Source: Chryseobacterium sp. SC28
Lineage (GTDB): Bacteria > Bacteroidota > Bacteroidia > Flavobacteriales > Weeksellaceae
Direction: 5' to 3'
DNA: 64,000 nt
Assembly (NCBI RefSeq): GCF_003932955.1
Contig: NZ_QOVY01000009.1
Span: 44,261 to 108,260, forward strand
Under the pieces are notes generated by a model that had not been told where the DNA came from, searched no databases, and saw nothing but the letters and a program-made list of their open reading frames with translations. How positions within the stretch are numbered: position 1 is the stretch's first letter; each line of letters starts with the position of its first letter. Positions 52,742-60,607 of this stretch are shown one piece after another. The position numbers were made by a program, and so were the translations under genes.

Positions 52742-53843
52742 TGCATTCTTTGTTCAAATTATTGATACCCCCTTCCAAATGGCTGATTTTATAGTCATTT
52801 CCCATCTTTTCAGATAGCATCCGGGCGCCCGCTAAACTTCTTTTTCCGGACTGGCAAACTATTATAATATTTCGCTGCTGTATTTGTTGGGTATTTTTGG
52901 TCAGCTGGGATAGCGGTATTGAAAGATGGGGCAAATCTAACTTGGGTAATTCGTCTGCTTCGCGGACATCCACAACGAGAGTGTCGGGATGCGCCGCCAG
53001 CTCTTTGAATAGAGATGGCGAAATGGCCGTAATATCATTCGCCTCACTACCGCAGTGAAGTTCATAATCCATGCTTTTAAATTCGGCTAAGCTGGAAGGA
53101 AAATTACGCATTGCTAAATTTTCCGTCGGTATTTCAAAAATTGTGGTTTGATAATTCAACACGTTAAAGGTCATTAATTTGTTAATCAAAGCATCTCCAA
53201 TTCCAGTTATCACCTTAACGGCTTCTGTAGCCTGTATCAAGCCAATGATTCCGGGTAGAACGCCTAAAACTCCTGCTTCGTTGCAGTCGGGAACTTCTCC
53301 GGCAGCTGGCGGATCCGGAAAAATATTTCTGTAAGAACTTGTGCAGCCTTGTTGATCTGCAACATTAAAGATCGCAACCTGACCTTCATATTGATAAATT
53401 GCGCCAAAGATCAAGGGCTTTTTCATCAATCTGCACGCATCATCCAAGAGATAGCGCGTTGGGAAGTTGTCTGTGCAATCCAGTACCAAATCATAATCTG
53501 CCATCATTTCAACAGCATTTTTGGTGGTGATTCTTTCAGAAAATATATTGAAATTCACAGCCGGATTCATGGCACTCAGCCGCTCCAATGCGGCATCAGT
53601 CTTTCGTTTTCCAATGTCCTGCGAGGTGTAGAGAATTTGTCTTTGCAAGTTGCTCAAAGCTACTTCATCGTCATCGGCTAAGCCGATAGTTCCAACGCCC
53701 ATCGCGGTCAGGTACTGAAGCGCAGGGCAACCCAAACCGCCGGCACCGGCCACTAGAACCTTTGCCGAAGCAAGTTTGCTTTGTGCTTCGAGACCGAAGT
53801 TTTGCAGTCTGATCTGCCGGTCGTATCGTTCCAAATTTACCAT
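52734..53843 (-). CDS. moeB: MoeB-type adenylyltransferase fused to a rhodanese domain
   Basis: A 369-residue protein. The ThiF/MoeB domain (1-250) has the ATP-binding GAGGLG at 33-38, the Arg-finger segment LSNLQRQILY and DCTDNFPTRYL. A rhodanese domain (about 270-369) has the persulfide cysteine at Cys330 (VCQSGKRS). It activates the MoaD C-terminus and can hand over sulfur, as eukaryotic MOCS3 does. The CxxC zinc-binding motifs of E. coli MoeB are not seen (GCTSSY replaces the first), so it may lack zinc. It lies 3 bases downstream of moaD. Confidence 0.93.
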   Translation of the reverse strand: MVNLERYDRQIRLQNFGLEAQSKLASAKVLVAGAGGLGCPALQYLTAMGVGTIGLADDDEVALSNLQRQILYTSQDIGKRKTDAALERLSAMNPAVNFNIFSERITTKNAVEMMADYDLVLDCTDNFPTRYLLDDACRLMKKPLIFGAIYQYEGQVAIFNVADQQGCTSSYRNIFPDPPAAGEVPDCNEAGVLGVLPGIIGLIQATEAVKVITGIGDALINKLMTFNVLNYQTTIFEIPTENLAMRNFPSSLAEFKSMDYELHCGSEANDITAISPSLFKELAAHPDTLVVDVREADELPKLDLPHLSIPLSQLTKNTQQIQQRNIIIVCQSGKRSLAGARMLSEKMGNDYKISHLEGGINNLNKECNE

Positions 53844-53846
53844 AAT

Positions 53847-54077
53847 TTATCCTCCGGAATAGGGTGGCATCAAGGCTACCACATCGTTATCTTTAAGCTT
53901 TGTATTTTCTGAAACAATCTTTTGATTGACTGCGATTCTCAATGTAAAATGTTTTAATTCGGGGAATTTTTCATTGATTTGAATCATCAGTTTGTCGGTA
54001 TTTTCGGCTTTAGTATCAATGTCTGAACCCAAAATTTCCTTCAGTTTGCCGAAGCTTATTAATTTGATCATTGCCAT
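53847..54077 (-). CDS. moaD: Molybdopterin synthase sulfur carrier subunit MoaD
   Basis: A 76-residue beta-grasp protein ending in the conserved Gly-Gly (PPYSGG) that is adenylated and thiocarboxylated. Fold features include ISFGKLKEILGSD near the start and NDVVALMPP. It lies between the adenylating MoeB and the SUOX-like gene, overlapping the latter by one base. Confidence 0.92.
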   Translation of the reverse strand: MAMIKLISFGKLKEILGSDIDTKAENTDKLMIQINEKFPELKHFTLRIAVNQKIVSENTKLKDNDVVALMPPYSGG

Positions 54078-54562
54078 TAATTTGTTTTTTTTAGCGCTAT
54101 CGTTGTAAGCATTTTTACATACCGTCTTCCGGTCGCAAAATCAGTCGGTGATAGGATTGAAATGCCTTTTTTTGATCGGCCTTCCGTTTCCGGAATTATC
54201 AAAACATGGTCGCCAACCGCGGAATTGAAAATCTCATTCCAAGAGAATACAGCTTTATAGCCGTCTTCTGCAATGCAGACAATGTAATATTCACTCAAAA
54301 CTTTTGGCGATTTTTCCTTAAATGAAATTCTCGAAAGAACGTCTTTAAGCAAAACACCTTTAACGTTTTTAATGGTCGAACGGTATTCCTTTAAATGATT
54401 AGTAATCTGAATACTGTCTATCGTATGTTGAGGATATTTTTCCCAATCAACATTTGTAATTATGGTTTTTTGATTATCGGGGGCGATGATTTCAAGGTTT
54501 TTTGATTGCGCAAAAGTTATCGTTACAAAGAGGAATGCAAAAAATAAAAGATGCTTTTTCAT
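54077..54562 (-). CDS. Small secreted protein with SUOX/molybdopterin-oxidoreductase-like fold
   Basis: A 161-residue protein with a signal peptide (LLFFAFLFVTITFAQ). The sequence resembles part of the oxidoreductase molybdopterin-binding domain (PF00174): TIKNVKGVLLKDVLSRI, YYIVCIAEDGYKAVFSWNEIFN and VLIIPETEGRSK. The Moco-coordinating cysteine of sulfite oxidase-type enzymes is not evident. It may bind Moco or its precursor, or be a partner of the exported hydroxylases; none of this can be shown from the sequence. It is within the Moco operon. Confidence 0.7.
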   Translation of the reverse strand: MKKHLLFFAFLFVTITFAQSKNLEIIAPDNQKTIITNVDWEKYPQHTIDSIQITNHLKEYRSTIKNVKGVLLKDVLSRISFKEKSPKVLSEYYIVCIAEDGYKAVFSWNEIFNSAVGDHVLIIPETEGRSKKGISILSPTDFATGRRYVKMLTTIALKKTN

Positions 54563-54572
54563 TTTAAATTAT

Positions 54573-55307
54573 TTAAATGGTGCTTGATATTAATTTGTAG
54601 GAAGCCATCAAAAGTACAATTCCTAATACATATTTCAGTCCGTTTTGGTTAAGTTTTTTCGAGGCCAGATATGCCCCCAACAGTCCACCGGAAAATGCAC
54701 AGGCAATATACATCCACATATCGGTGGTGAACTTGATGTCGCCGGTCGACATCCCTGCCAGTCCGGCCACAGAATTGACGAAAATAAAAGCTGCGCTGAT
54801 GGCTGCCGTCTCCTTTTGATTGGTCCATTTCAATAAAATAAGTAGAGGAGAAAGCAATATTCCGCCGCCGATGCCAATCATTCCCGAAAGTAAACCGATA
54901 ATGCCTCCGAAAATCAACGATAAATATAGTTGAGGATTTTTTAATTCGCTGTCGTCCGGGCTTTTAAAAAAGAAAAAACGAATAACGGGGAAGAGCAACA
55001 AAATGCCCAATATCCGCTTGTACAAAGTATCTTCCAGGTCAATCGTTCCACCGATAAATGCGAACGGGACCGATGCAAGGGCAATAGGAACAAAAGTCCG
55101 AAGTTTGAAATATCCTTGGCGGTAATACTGTGTGAAGGAAATCAGCGATACGAAAAGGTTGAGCACGAGCGCGGTGGGTTTCATTTCGCGCGGAGCTATG
55201 CCATATATAGCCATCAAGGCGAGATAACCGCTTGCGCCGCCGTGTCCCACCGCAGCGTACAATGCAGCTATAATAAAAAGAATCAGATAAAAATATTCTA
55301 CACTCAT
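54573..55307 (-). CDS. TauE/SafE (TSUP) family anion permease
   Basis: A 244-residue membrane protein with about eight helices and the repeated TSUP motifs GHGGASGYLAL at the start and GMIGIGGGILLSPLLILL in the second half. TSUP proteins move sulfite, sulfoacetate or similar anions, usually outward. Its position inside the Moco operon, 10 bases after moeA's stop side, suggests molybdate or sulfur oxyanion transport. No modABC is present. The substrate is unproven. Confidence 0.9.
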   Translation of the reverse strand: MSVEYFYLILFIIAALYAAVGHGGASGYLALMAIYGIAPREMKPTALVLNLFVSLISFTQYYRQGYFKLRTFVPIALASVPFAFIGGTIDLEDTLYKRILGILLLFPVIRFFFFKSPDDSELKNPQLYLSLIFGGIIGLLSGMIGIGGGILLSPLLILLKWTNQKETAAISAAFIFVNSVAGLAGMSTGDIKFTTDMWMYIACAFSGGLLGAYLASKKLNQNGLKYVLGIVLLMASYKLISSTI

Positions 55308-55317
55308 TCTTTGGTTT

Positions 55318-56496
55318 CTATTTTAAAACTATGATCTCAATAACTTCATCTTTTTCACAACCTTCGGAATTTTCGGGCAGAATCATCAAGCAATTTGCTT
55401 CGGCAAAAGACTGTAGGCGGTAAGATTCTTGTGCGTGGAGTGGCGTCACTTTTCCGTCTTTATAAATTGCTTTTAGAAAATGAGTAAGGCCTGGTTTTTT
55501 CCTGTAGTCAGATGTTGCGGTAGCATAAGCATTATCGGTGATGCAAGGTTTTTTCATTATTTTTGAAAGCAACGGAGCAATGTAAAGATAAAAACATGTC
55601 AATGCTGAAGACGGATTTCCCGGCAGACCAAACACTAGTGTTTCTCCCTTTACTCCGAAGTACAACGGTTTTCCGGGTTTTTGTCGGATTTTGTGAAATT
55701 GCTGTTCGATACCACATTTTTGTGCAGCATCGAGGACGAAATCGTAATCGCCAACGCTGACGCCGCCAACTAATATGATAATATCGTTCTTAGAAAGTGC
55801 GGACTCCAAAGTTCTTTCGACTTCAAGGGGATCATCTTTTACCCAAGAACATTCGATTTTTTTTATCCCACATTGTCTCAAAACACTTTCCAGCTGATAA
55901 GAATTGGACTCGAAAACCTGTCCAAAATCTAAGCTGTCTCCCGGCGGTACCAATTCGTTGCCGGTCACGATCAAGGCTACCTGAGGCGGAGCATACACTT
56001 TGGTTTCTGTACATCCAATTCCTGCCAAATATCCAACGGCTGCTGCAGAAAGATGACTACCTGACTTGACGGCGATGCTGTTCTTTTTCGCATCAGTTCC
56101 TACTGGTCTTACATGTAAACCGACTTCCAGTTCGTGATCTTGGATCACGATATAGCCGTCGTCCTCCATCCGGACTTTCTCTTGCATTACCACCGTATCG
56201 GCGCCGGTGGGCAAGGGTGCTCCTGTAAAAATGCGATAAGCCGTGCCTCTTTCCAATTGGCAATGCTCCGAAGTGCCGGCAGGAATTTGACCGGCAATTT
56301 TTAGCCTTTGATGTCTATCTTGAAAACGAATGGCATAACCATCCATTGAAGATTGCTCAAAACCGGGAATGTTAAATTTGGAATAAATATCTTCAGCGGT
56401 GGTGTAGCCGAAGGCTTCTTTCAAAGGGAGAACTGCATGCTTTCGTTGCGGAATATTTCTTTGGATAATATCCCAAGCTTCCTGTACACTGATCAT
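55318..56496 (-). CDS. moeA: Molybdopterin molybdotransferase MoeA
   Basis: A 392-residue enzyme that inserts molybdate into adenylated molybdopterin. Family motifs: EQSSMDGYAIRF near 45-56, IFTGAPLPTGADTVV, the MogA-like GGVSVGDYDFV and FGLPGNPSSALTCF. Length is normal (about 400). It overlaps mocA by 4 bases. Confidence 0.95.
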   Translation of the reverse strand: MISVQEAWDIIQRNIPQRKHAVLPLKEAFGYTTAEDIYSKFNIPGFEQSSMDGYAIRFQDRHQRLKIAGQIPAGTSEHCQLERGTAYRIFTGAPLPTGADTVVMQEKVRMEDDGYIVIQDHELEVGLHVRPVGTDAKKNSIAVKSGSHLSAAAVGYLAGIGCTETKVYAPPQVALIVTGNELVPPGDSLDFGQVFESNSYQLESVLRQCGIKKIECSWVKDDPLEVERTLESALSKNDIIILVGGVSVGDYDFVLDAAQKCGIEQQFHKIRQKPGKPLYFGVKGETLVFGLPGNPSSALTCFYLYIAPLLSKIMKKPCITDNAYATATSDYRKKPGLTHFLKAIYKDGKVTPLHAQESYRLQSFAEANCLMILPENSEGCEKDEVIEIIVLK

Positions 56497-57089
56497 TTTT
56501 TTGTAATTAAAGTATCGTAATCCATTGGCGTGTCGATATCAATCGCACCTTCCTCAAAGGCAAAGGTGCCAACATCCTCCATATTTTCCATAATGATTTT
56601 CTTCGCGCCTTGGTCGCCCGCCAGATTCATTAATTTTTCAAAATATTTTTTGGAAAACAATGCGGGAACGCCAATTGTTCCGGCATATTCTGCAGCAATA
56701 ATGTCTTTGGAAGAATTCTTAGCCATTTTTAGCATCTTCAGAAATACTTCCTCGGAAAGATACGGTTGATCGCAGACCGAAATAAAGCATCGTTCCATCG
56801 CAGGACAGTTTTTCCGCAAGGTTTGCAATCCTAATTTTATAGATGAAGCCATCCCGGATTCCCAATCTTCATTGATCGATATCCGAATATCGGTATTCTT
56901 GATTTTTGAGACTATTGCTTCGTGATCGGCTCCTAAAACAAGGACTATATTATCCACATCAAATGCCTTTATTGAGCTGTCGACAATTCTGTCCAACAAT
57001 GTTTGCCCTTGATAAAGTAATAATTGTTTGGGAGATCCCATTCTGGAGGAATCTCCTGCAGCCAGCAGTATTAGTCCTGTATTCTCCAT
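56493..57089 (-). CDS. mocA: Molybdenum cofactor nucleotidyltransferase (MocA-like)
   Basis: A 198-residue NTP transferase. The motif LLAAGDSSRMGSPKQLL (7-23) is the MocA/MobA signature, followed by EDWESGMASSIKLGL and SVCDQPYL. MocA makes the cytosine dinucleotide form (MCD) used by xanthine-oxidase family hydroxylases, fitting the two hydroxylases and xdhC in this locus. A MobA (guanylyl) role is less likely but not excluded. It overlaps moaA by one base. Confidence 0.88.
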   Translation of the reverse strand: MENTGLILLAAGDSSRMGSPKQLLLYQGQTLLDRIVDSSIKAFDVDNIVLVLGADHEAIVSKIKNTDIRISINEDWESGMASSIKLGLQTLRKNCPAMERCFISVCDQPYLSEEVFLKMLKMAKNSSKDIIAAEYAGTIGVPALFSKKYFEKLMNLAGDQGAKKIIMENMEDVGTFAFEEGAIDIDTPMDYDTLITKK

Positions 57090-58069
57090 TATCCTCCTAT
57101 GTTTATCATACTTCTGTTCTGGATAGCAGCAGTATCGATCATTTCGAACTTTTCATCTAACTGGCCGCCTTGTCTTTTTGCTTTTGACCATATTGCACTT
57201 TCGATGATGGGCAGAATATCCTTTCCTTGTCGCAAGGGTGTCAGCAGATCGGTCTCTTTTTTGGAAAACAAACAGTTTTTCAGCTTGCCATCTGCAGTGA
57301 GTCTTATTCGGTTGCATCCGCTGCAAAAAGGCTCGCTCATCGTACTGATGATGGCAAAACTTCCGCGATGTCCATTGATGCTAAAAAGTTTTGCAGTATC
57401 GTGAATGCCCATTGGTATTGCTTCAAAGGTGTATTTAGTTGCAATAGTTTCCAGAATTTTTTTCTGTGTCATCACCTGATCGCTGCTCCACCTATTTCCG
57501 CTAAAGGGCATATATTCAATAAAGCGAACCTCCAAAGGTTCTGTCTTGGTCAATGCGATGAAGTCGCAGATCTCATCATCGTTTATTCCTTGCATCAAGA
57601 CAACATTTATTTTTGTTTTGATGTTGTTTTCCAACAGCAGTCTAATATTCCGTACGACGCGATCATAATAATCCCTTCGCGTAATCTTTTGGAATCTATC
57701 CTTTTTCAAAGTGTCGAGACTGATATTGATGCTGTTAAAATTAGAACGGAGAATCTCTGGAAGAAAATCATCAATACGGATTCCATTGGTTGTGCAGGTT
57801 AATTGCACAGGTAACTTGCCCAAGTTTCTGATGATATCGGCGGCATCTTTCCTTACGAAAGGTTCGCCGCCTGTGAGGCGGATTTTATCGATTCCTTGCC
57901 GCACGAAAAGTTTAGCCAGCGCGCCGATCTCGTCCGCTTGCATTAGTTTGGAATGCGGTGTGAAATTATAATTTTCTTCCGGCATGCAATAAAAGCAACG
58001 CAAATTGCAATTGTCTGTCAGCGATATCCGCAGATAATTATGACTCCTTCCGAATTGATCTATTAGCAT
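57089..58069 (-). CDS. moaA: GTP 3',8-cyclase MoaA
   Basis: A 326-residue radical SAM enzyme for the first step of Moco synthesis. The N-terminal cluster ligands are Cys21, Cys25 and Cys28 (CNLRCFYC) and the C-terminal cluster ligands Cys249, Cys252 and Cys266. The protein ends in Gly-Gly (NIGG), the C-terminal tail required for catalysis. All hallmark residues are present. It lies 9 bases after xdhC. Confidence 0.96.
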   Translation of the reverse strand: MLIDQFGRSHNYLRISLTDNCNLRCFYCMPEENYNFTPHSKLMQADEIGALAKLFVRQGIDKIRLTGGEPFVRKDAADIIRNLGKLPVQLTCTTNGIRIDDFLPEILRSNFNSINISLDTLKKDRFQKITRRDYYDRVVRNIRLLLENNIKTKINVVLMQGINDDEICDFIALTKTEPLEVRFIEYMPFSGNRWSSDQVMTQKKILETIATKYTFEAIPMGIHDTAKLFSINGHRGSFAIISTMSEPFCSGCNRIRLTADGKLKNCLFSKKETDLLTPLRQGKDILPIIESAIWSKAKRQGGQLDEKFEMIDTAAIQNRSMINIGG

Positions 58070-58078
58070 ATTTCTTTT

Positions 58079-59194
58079 TTAACTGAGGATATCGGTATGA
58101 ATTTTTTCTTGTTTATCCCGCAGGGATAAGCCTTTTTTGCCACTCAACACGGCTTTGATCTCTGCCAAGACTGCGATGGCAATTTCTTCCGAAGTTTCCG
58201 CACCAATATCTAAGCCAACAGGTCCGTAGAGTTTATCAAGTTCACTATCGCCTATGTTCATTCCCATATTTTTAAGATCTTCCAACATCCTATTTAATTT
58301 AGTCTTCGGACCTAAAAGGCCTATATATTTTAATGGGCGGTCGATAATAAGTTTTAAAACAGACAAATCATAATTGTAATTGTGTGTCATCAAAATAACC
58401 ACCGTCGAGCAATCCATCGTAATATTGGAAATAAGTTCTTGCGGCGAGGCGTGTAAAACTTGGTCAGCAAGAGGAAAACGTTTTTTCTGGGCGTGCGTGG
58501 CTCTGCCATCAGCAATGATGGTTTTCCAACCCAAAATAAAAGCTGCTTCGGTCAACGGTTTCACATCATTGCCCGCTCCTGCAATGACGAGCGTGGTTTG
58601 GGGTGGTATATATTGCAGTAAAATTTCATTTGAAGAAAGCTTGGTCAATACATTTTGCTTCTTTTCCAAAGCGAAGGATGCAAGCCGGCGGAACTCTGCT
58701 TCAGTGACGGCGTCGGAAGAAAAATAATTTATTTTGAGCGCCGTCATGGATGCTACTGTTCCGATTTGTACATTTCTGTTTTCTACGGAAAATATAGTGG
58801 CGACAATGGATTCACTTCGTTCATTTGTTATTTTTTCTAAAATGCATATAGGATTTTGAGCAGAATCGTCGTCAATATATTCAAATAAAATATGAACAAT
58901 TCCGTTGCAGCCCAATTGTACACCAAACTCTACATCATCCGGATTGCTGGTATCGTACGTGATCAGCTTTTTATTTCTTTGATGAATGGCAAGCAGAGCC
59001 CGCCGCAAGGCATCTCCTTCCAGGCAACCCCCACTGATTGCCCCGGTGAGTTGCCCACTTTCGGTCACCAGCATTCTTGCTCCGGCTTGTCTGTACGAGG
59101 ATCCTTGGACTTTTACTACAGTTGCAAGAGCTGTTTTTAATCCATCAAGCTTGGCTTTTTTATATGCTTTTATTATGTCCGCGATTTCTTTCAT
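58079..59194 (-). CDS. XdhC/CoxI family Moco sulfuration/insertion chaperone
   Basis: A 371-residue protein with the XdhC start domain (GSSYRQAGARMLVTESGQLTGAISGGCLEGDALRRA pattern) and the C-terminal Rossmann-like domain (LVIAGAGNDVKPLTEAA, ADGRATHAQKKRFP, YIGLLGPKTK). XdhC binds Moco, protects it, and promotes its sulfuration and insertion into xanthine dehydrogenase-type enzymes. It is the first gene of the operon, divergent from the hydroxylase genes it would serve. Confidence 0.92.
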   Translation of the reverse strand: MKEIADIIKAYKKAKLDGLKTALATVVKVQGSSYRQAGARMLVTESGQLTGAISGGCLEGDALRRALLAIHQRNKKLITYDTSNPDDVEFGVQLGCNGIVHILFEYIDDDSAQNPICILEKITNERSESIVATIFSVENRNVQIGTVASMTALKINYFSSDAVTEAEFRRLASFALEKKQNVLTKLSSNEILLQYIPPQTTLVIAGAGNDVKPLTEAAFILGWKTIIADGRATHAQKKRFPLADQVLHASPQELISNITMDCSTVVILMTHNYNYDLSVLKLIIDRPLKYIGLLGPKTKLNRMLEDLKNMGMNIGDSELDKLYGPVGLDIGAETSEEIAIAVLAEIKAVLSGKKGLSLRDKQEKIHTDILS

Positions 59195-59277
59195 AGCGAT
59201 ACAGTTTTGATCAAATGATTGATGATCTATATGTCCGCCGTATTAATCATACAGAGCGAAACACAATTGTTAACTTC

Positions 59278-59285
59278 CAAATGTA
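59278..59285 (-). promoter_or_regulatory. -7 box (TACATTTG) for the xdhC-moaCB operon
   Basis: On the minus strand TACATTTG lies 83 bases upstream of the xdhC start. No well-placed -33 element is seen. Confidence 0.35.
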
Positions 59286-59377
59286 CATAAATAATAGGTT
59301 TGTAAAAAATTGTTATATCGATAATAATTTATGTTTAATTCTATAATTGATATCACAAGAATTTTGGTTTATTTATT

Positions 59378-59385
59378 TATATTTG
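59378..59385 (+). promoter_or_regulatory. -7 box (TATATTTG) for the hydroxylase genes
   Basis: TATATTTG matches TAnnTTTG, 41 bases before ATG 59427. TTTG at 59363-59366 is only 11 bases upstream, too near for a -33 element. Confidence 0.35.
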
Positions 59386-59426
59386 TTAAACGATGATTAG
59401 ATAGAGGTCGAGCAAAAACAAGTACG

Positions 59427-59894
59427 ATGGCTAACATAAAATTAAAAATAAACCAAAAAGAATATTCTGTAGATGTTGATCCTTCTACACCGCTATTGTG
59501 GGTTCTTAGGGATCATCTGGACTTGGTAGGAACCAAATATGGCTGCGGTGTTGCCGCCTGCGGAGCCTGTGTAGTGCATTTAGATGGCGAGGCTGTTCGG
59601 TCGTGTGTTACCAAGGTAAAGAACGTGGGAGAAAAAGCCATTGTTACCATAGAAGGTCTGTCGGAGAATGGGAATCACCCCTTGCAGCAGGCATGGACAA
59701 AGGTAGATGTTCCCCAGTGTGGCTATTGTCATTCCGGTCAGATTATGTCTGCAGCCGTATTGTTGAGAGAAATTCCGCATCCCACGGATGAAGATATCGA
59801 TGTTGCTATGGCAGGAAATATCTGTAGATGTGGAACTTACACCCGCATCAGAAAAGCAATAAAACTGGCTGCCGAAATCCAGAGCGGTAAGTAA
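59427..59894 (+). CDS. 2Fe-2S subunit of an isoquinoline 1-oxidoreductase-type Mo-hydroxylase
   Basis: A 155-residue protein. Cys40, Cys45, Cys48 and Cys60 form the plant-ferredoxin-type site, and Cys98, Cys101, Cys133 and Cys135 the xanthine-oxidase-type second cluster ([19 protein letters not shown]). No signal peptide is present, so it may travel with the Tat-signal-bearing large subunit. It is the IorA-like small subunit; the next two genes are a cytochrome and the IorB-like large subunit. Confidence 0.93.
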   Translation: MANIKLKINQKEYSVDVDPSTPLLWVLRDHLDLVGTKYGCGVAACGACVVHLDGEAVRSCVTKVKNVGEKAIVTIEGLSENGNHPLQQAWTKVDVPQCGYCHSGQIMSAAVLLREIPHPTDEDIDVAMAGNICRCGTYTRIRKAIKLAAEIQSGK

Positions 59895-59921
59895 AGAAAG
59901 CTCAAACACACTATTTCACAG

Positions 59922-60587
59922 ATGGAAACTCCACATAAAAATATAATAAAAAAACAACGATATCGCCCTTTTACGGCGACTATACTATTCCCCTTATCTC
60001 TCGGTTGTGTGCTCTATGCATTTTCAGATGCCAAAATATTTGATAAAGTACATAAGGACACCAATATACCAGAATACAGCGCTGCGACTTTCGTGGGAGA
60101 CAGCATCCGATCCGTTGAAGCCTTTGCCAAAGTTTATAAAGTTTTGCAAAGTCCCCGATGTGTCAACTGTCATCCGGCCGGAGACATTCCCTTGCAAGGA
60201 GATGATAGGAAACTTCATGCGATGCATCCTCGTCGCGGAGAAGACGGCAAGGGCGTTCTTACCATGAAATGTACCAATTGTCATCAGCCGGAAAACACAC
60301 CCGGAATTCATACCCCTCCGGGAAACCCGAAGTGGCACTTGCCTCCCGCCAATATGAAAATGGTTTTTGAAGGCAAAAAACCACACGAGTTGGCTAAACA
60401 ACTGAAAGATCCTGCACAAAACGGAAACAAAGATGTAAAAGCGCTTATTGCCCACGCCGATGATGACTTGGTACTCTGGGGATGGAAGCCCGGTGAAGGC
60501 CGAACCCTGCCTCCGTACAGTCATAAAGAATTTAAAGAAGCTTGGATTACTTGGCTGAAAACGGGCGCTTATGCGCCGGCAGAATGA
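59922..60587 (+). CDS. Membrane-anchored di-haem cytochrome c of the hydroxylase operon
   Basis: A 221-residue protein with one N-terminal hydrophobic segment (ATILFPLSLGCVLYAF) and two CxxCH haem sites: CVNCH at 80-84 and CTNCH at 117-121. The segment between the hemes (about 85-116) and the C-terminal half, with MHP, HTPPGNPKWHLPP and several His/Met residues, resemble cytochromes seen beside IorAB-type enzymes. It likely accepts electrons from the hydroxylase in the periplasm, replacing a FAD subunit. Confidence 0.88.
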   Translation: METPHKNIIKKQRYRPFTATILFPLSLGCVLYAFSDAKIFDKVHKDTNIPEYSAATFVGDSIRSVEAFAKVYKVLQSPRCVNCHPAGDIPLQGDDRKLHAMHPRRGEDGKGVLTMKCTNCHQPENTPGIHTPPGNPKWHLPPANMKMVFEGKKPHELAKQLKDPAQNGNKDVKALIAHADDDLVLWGWKPGEGRTLPPYSHKEFKEAWITWLKTGAYAPAE

Positions 60588-60607
60588 TGACTCCGCATTA
60601 ATCGTTA

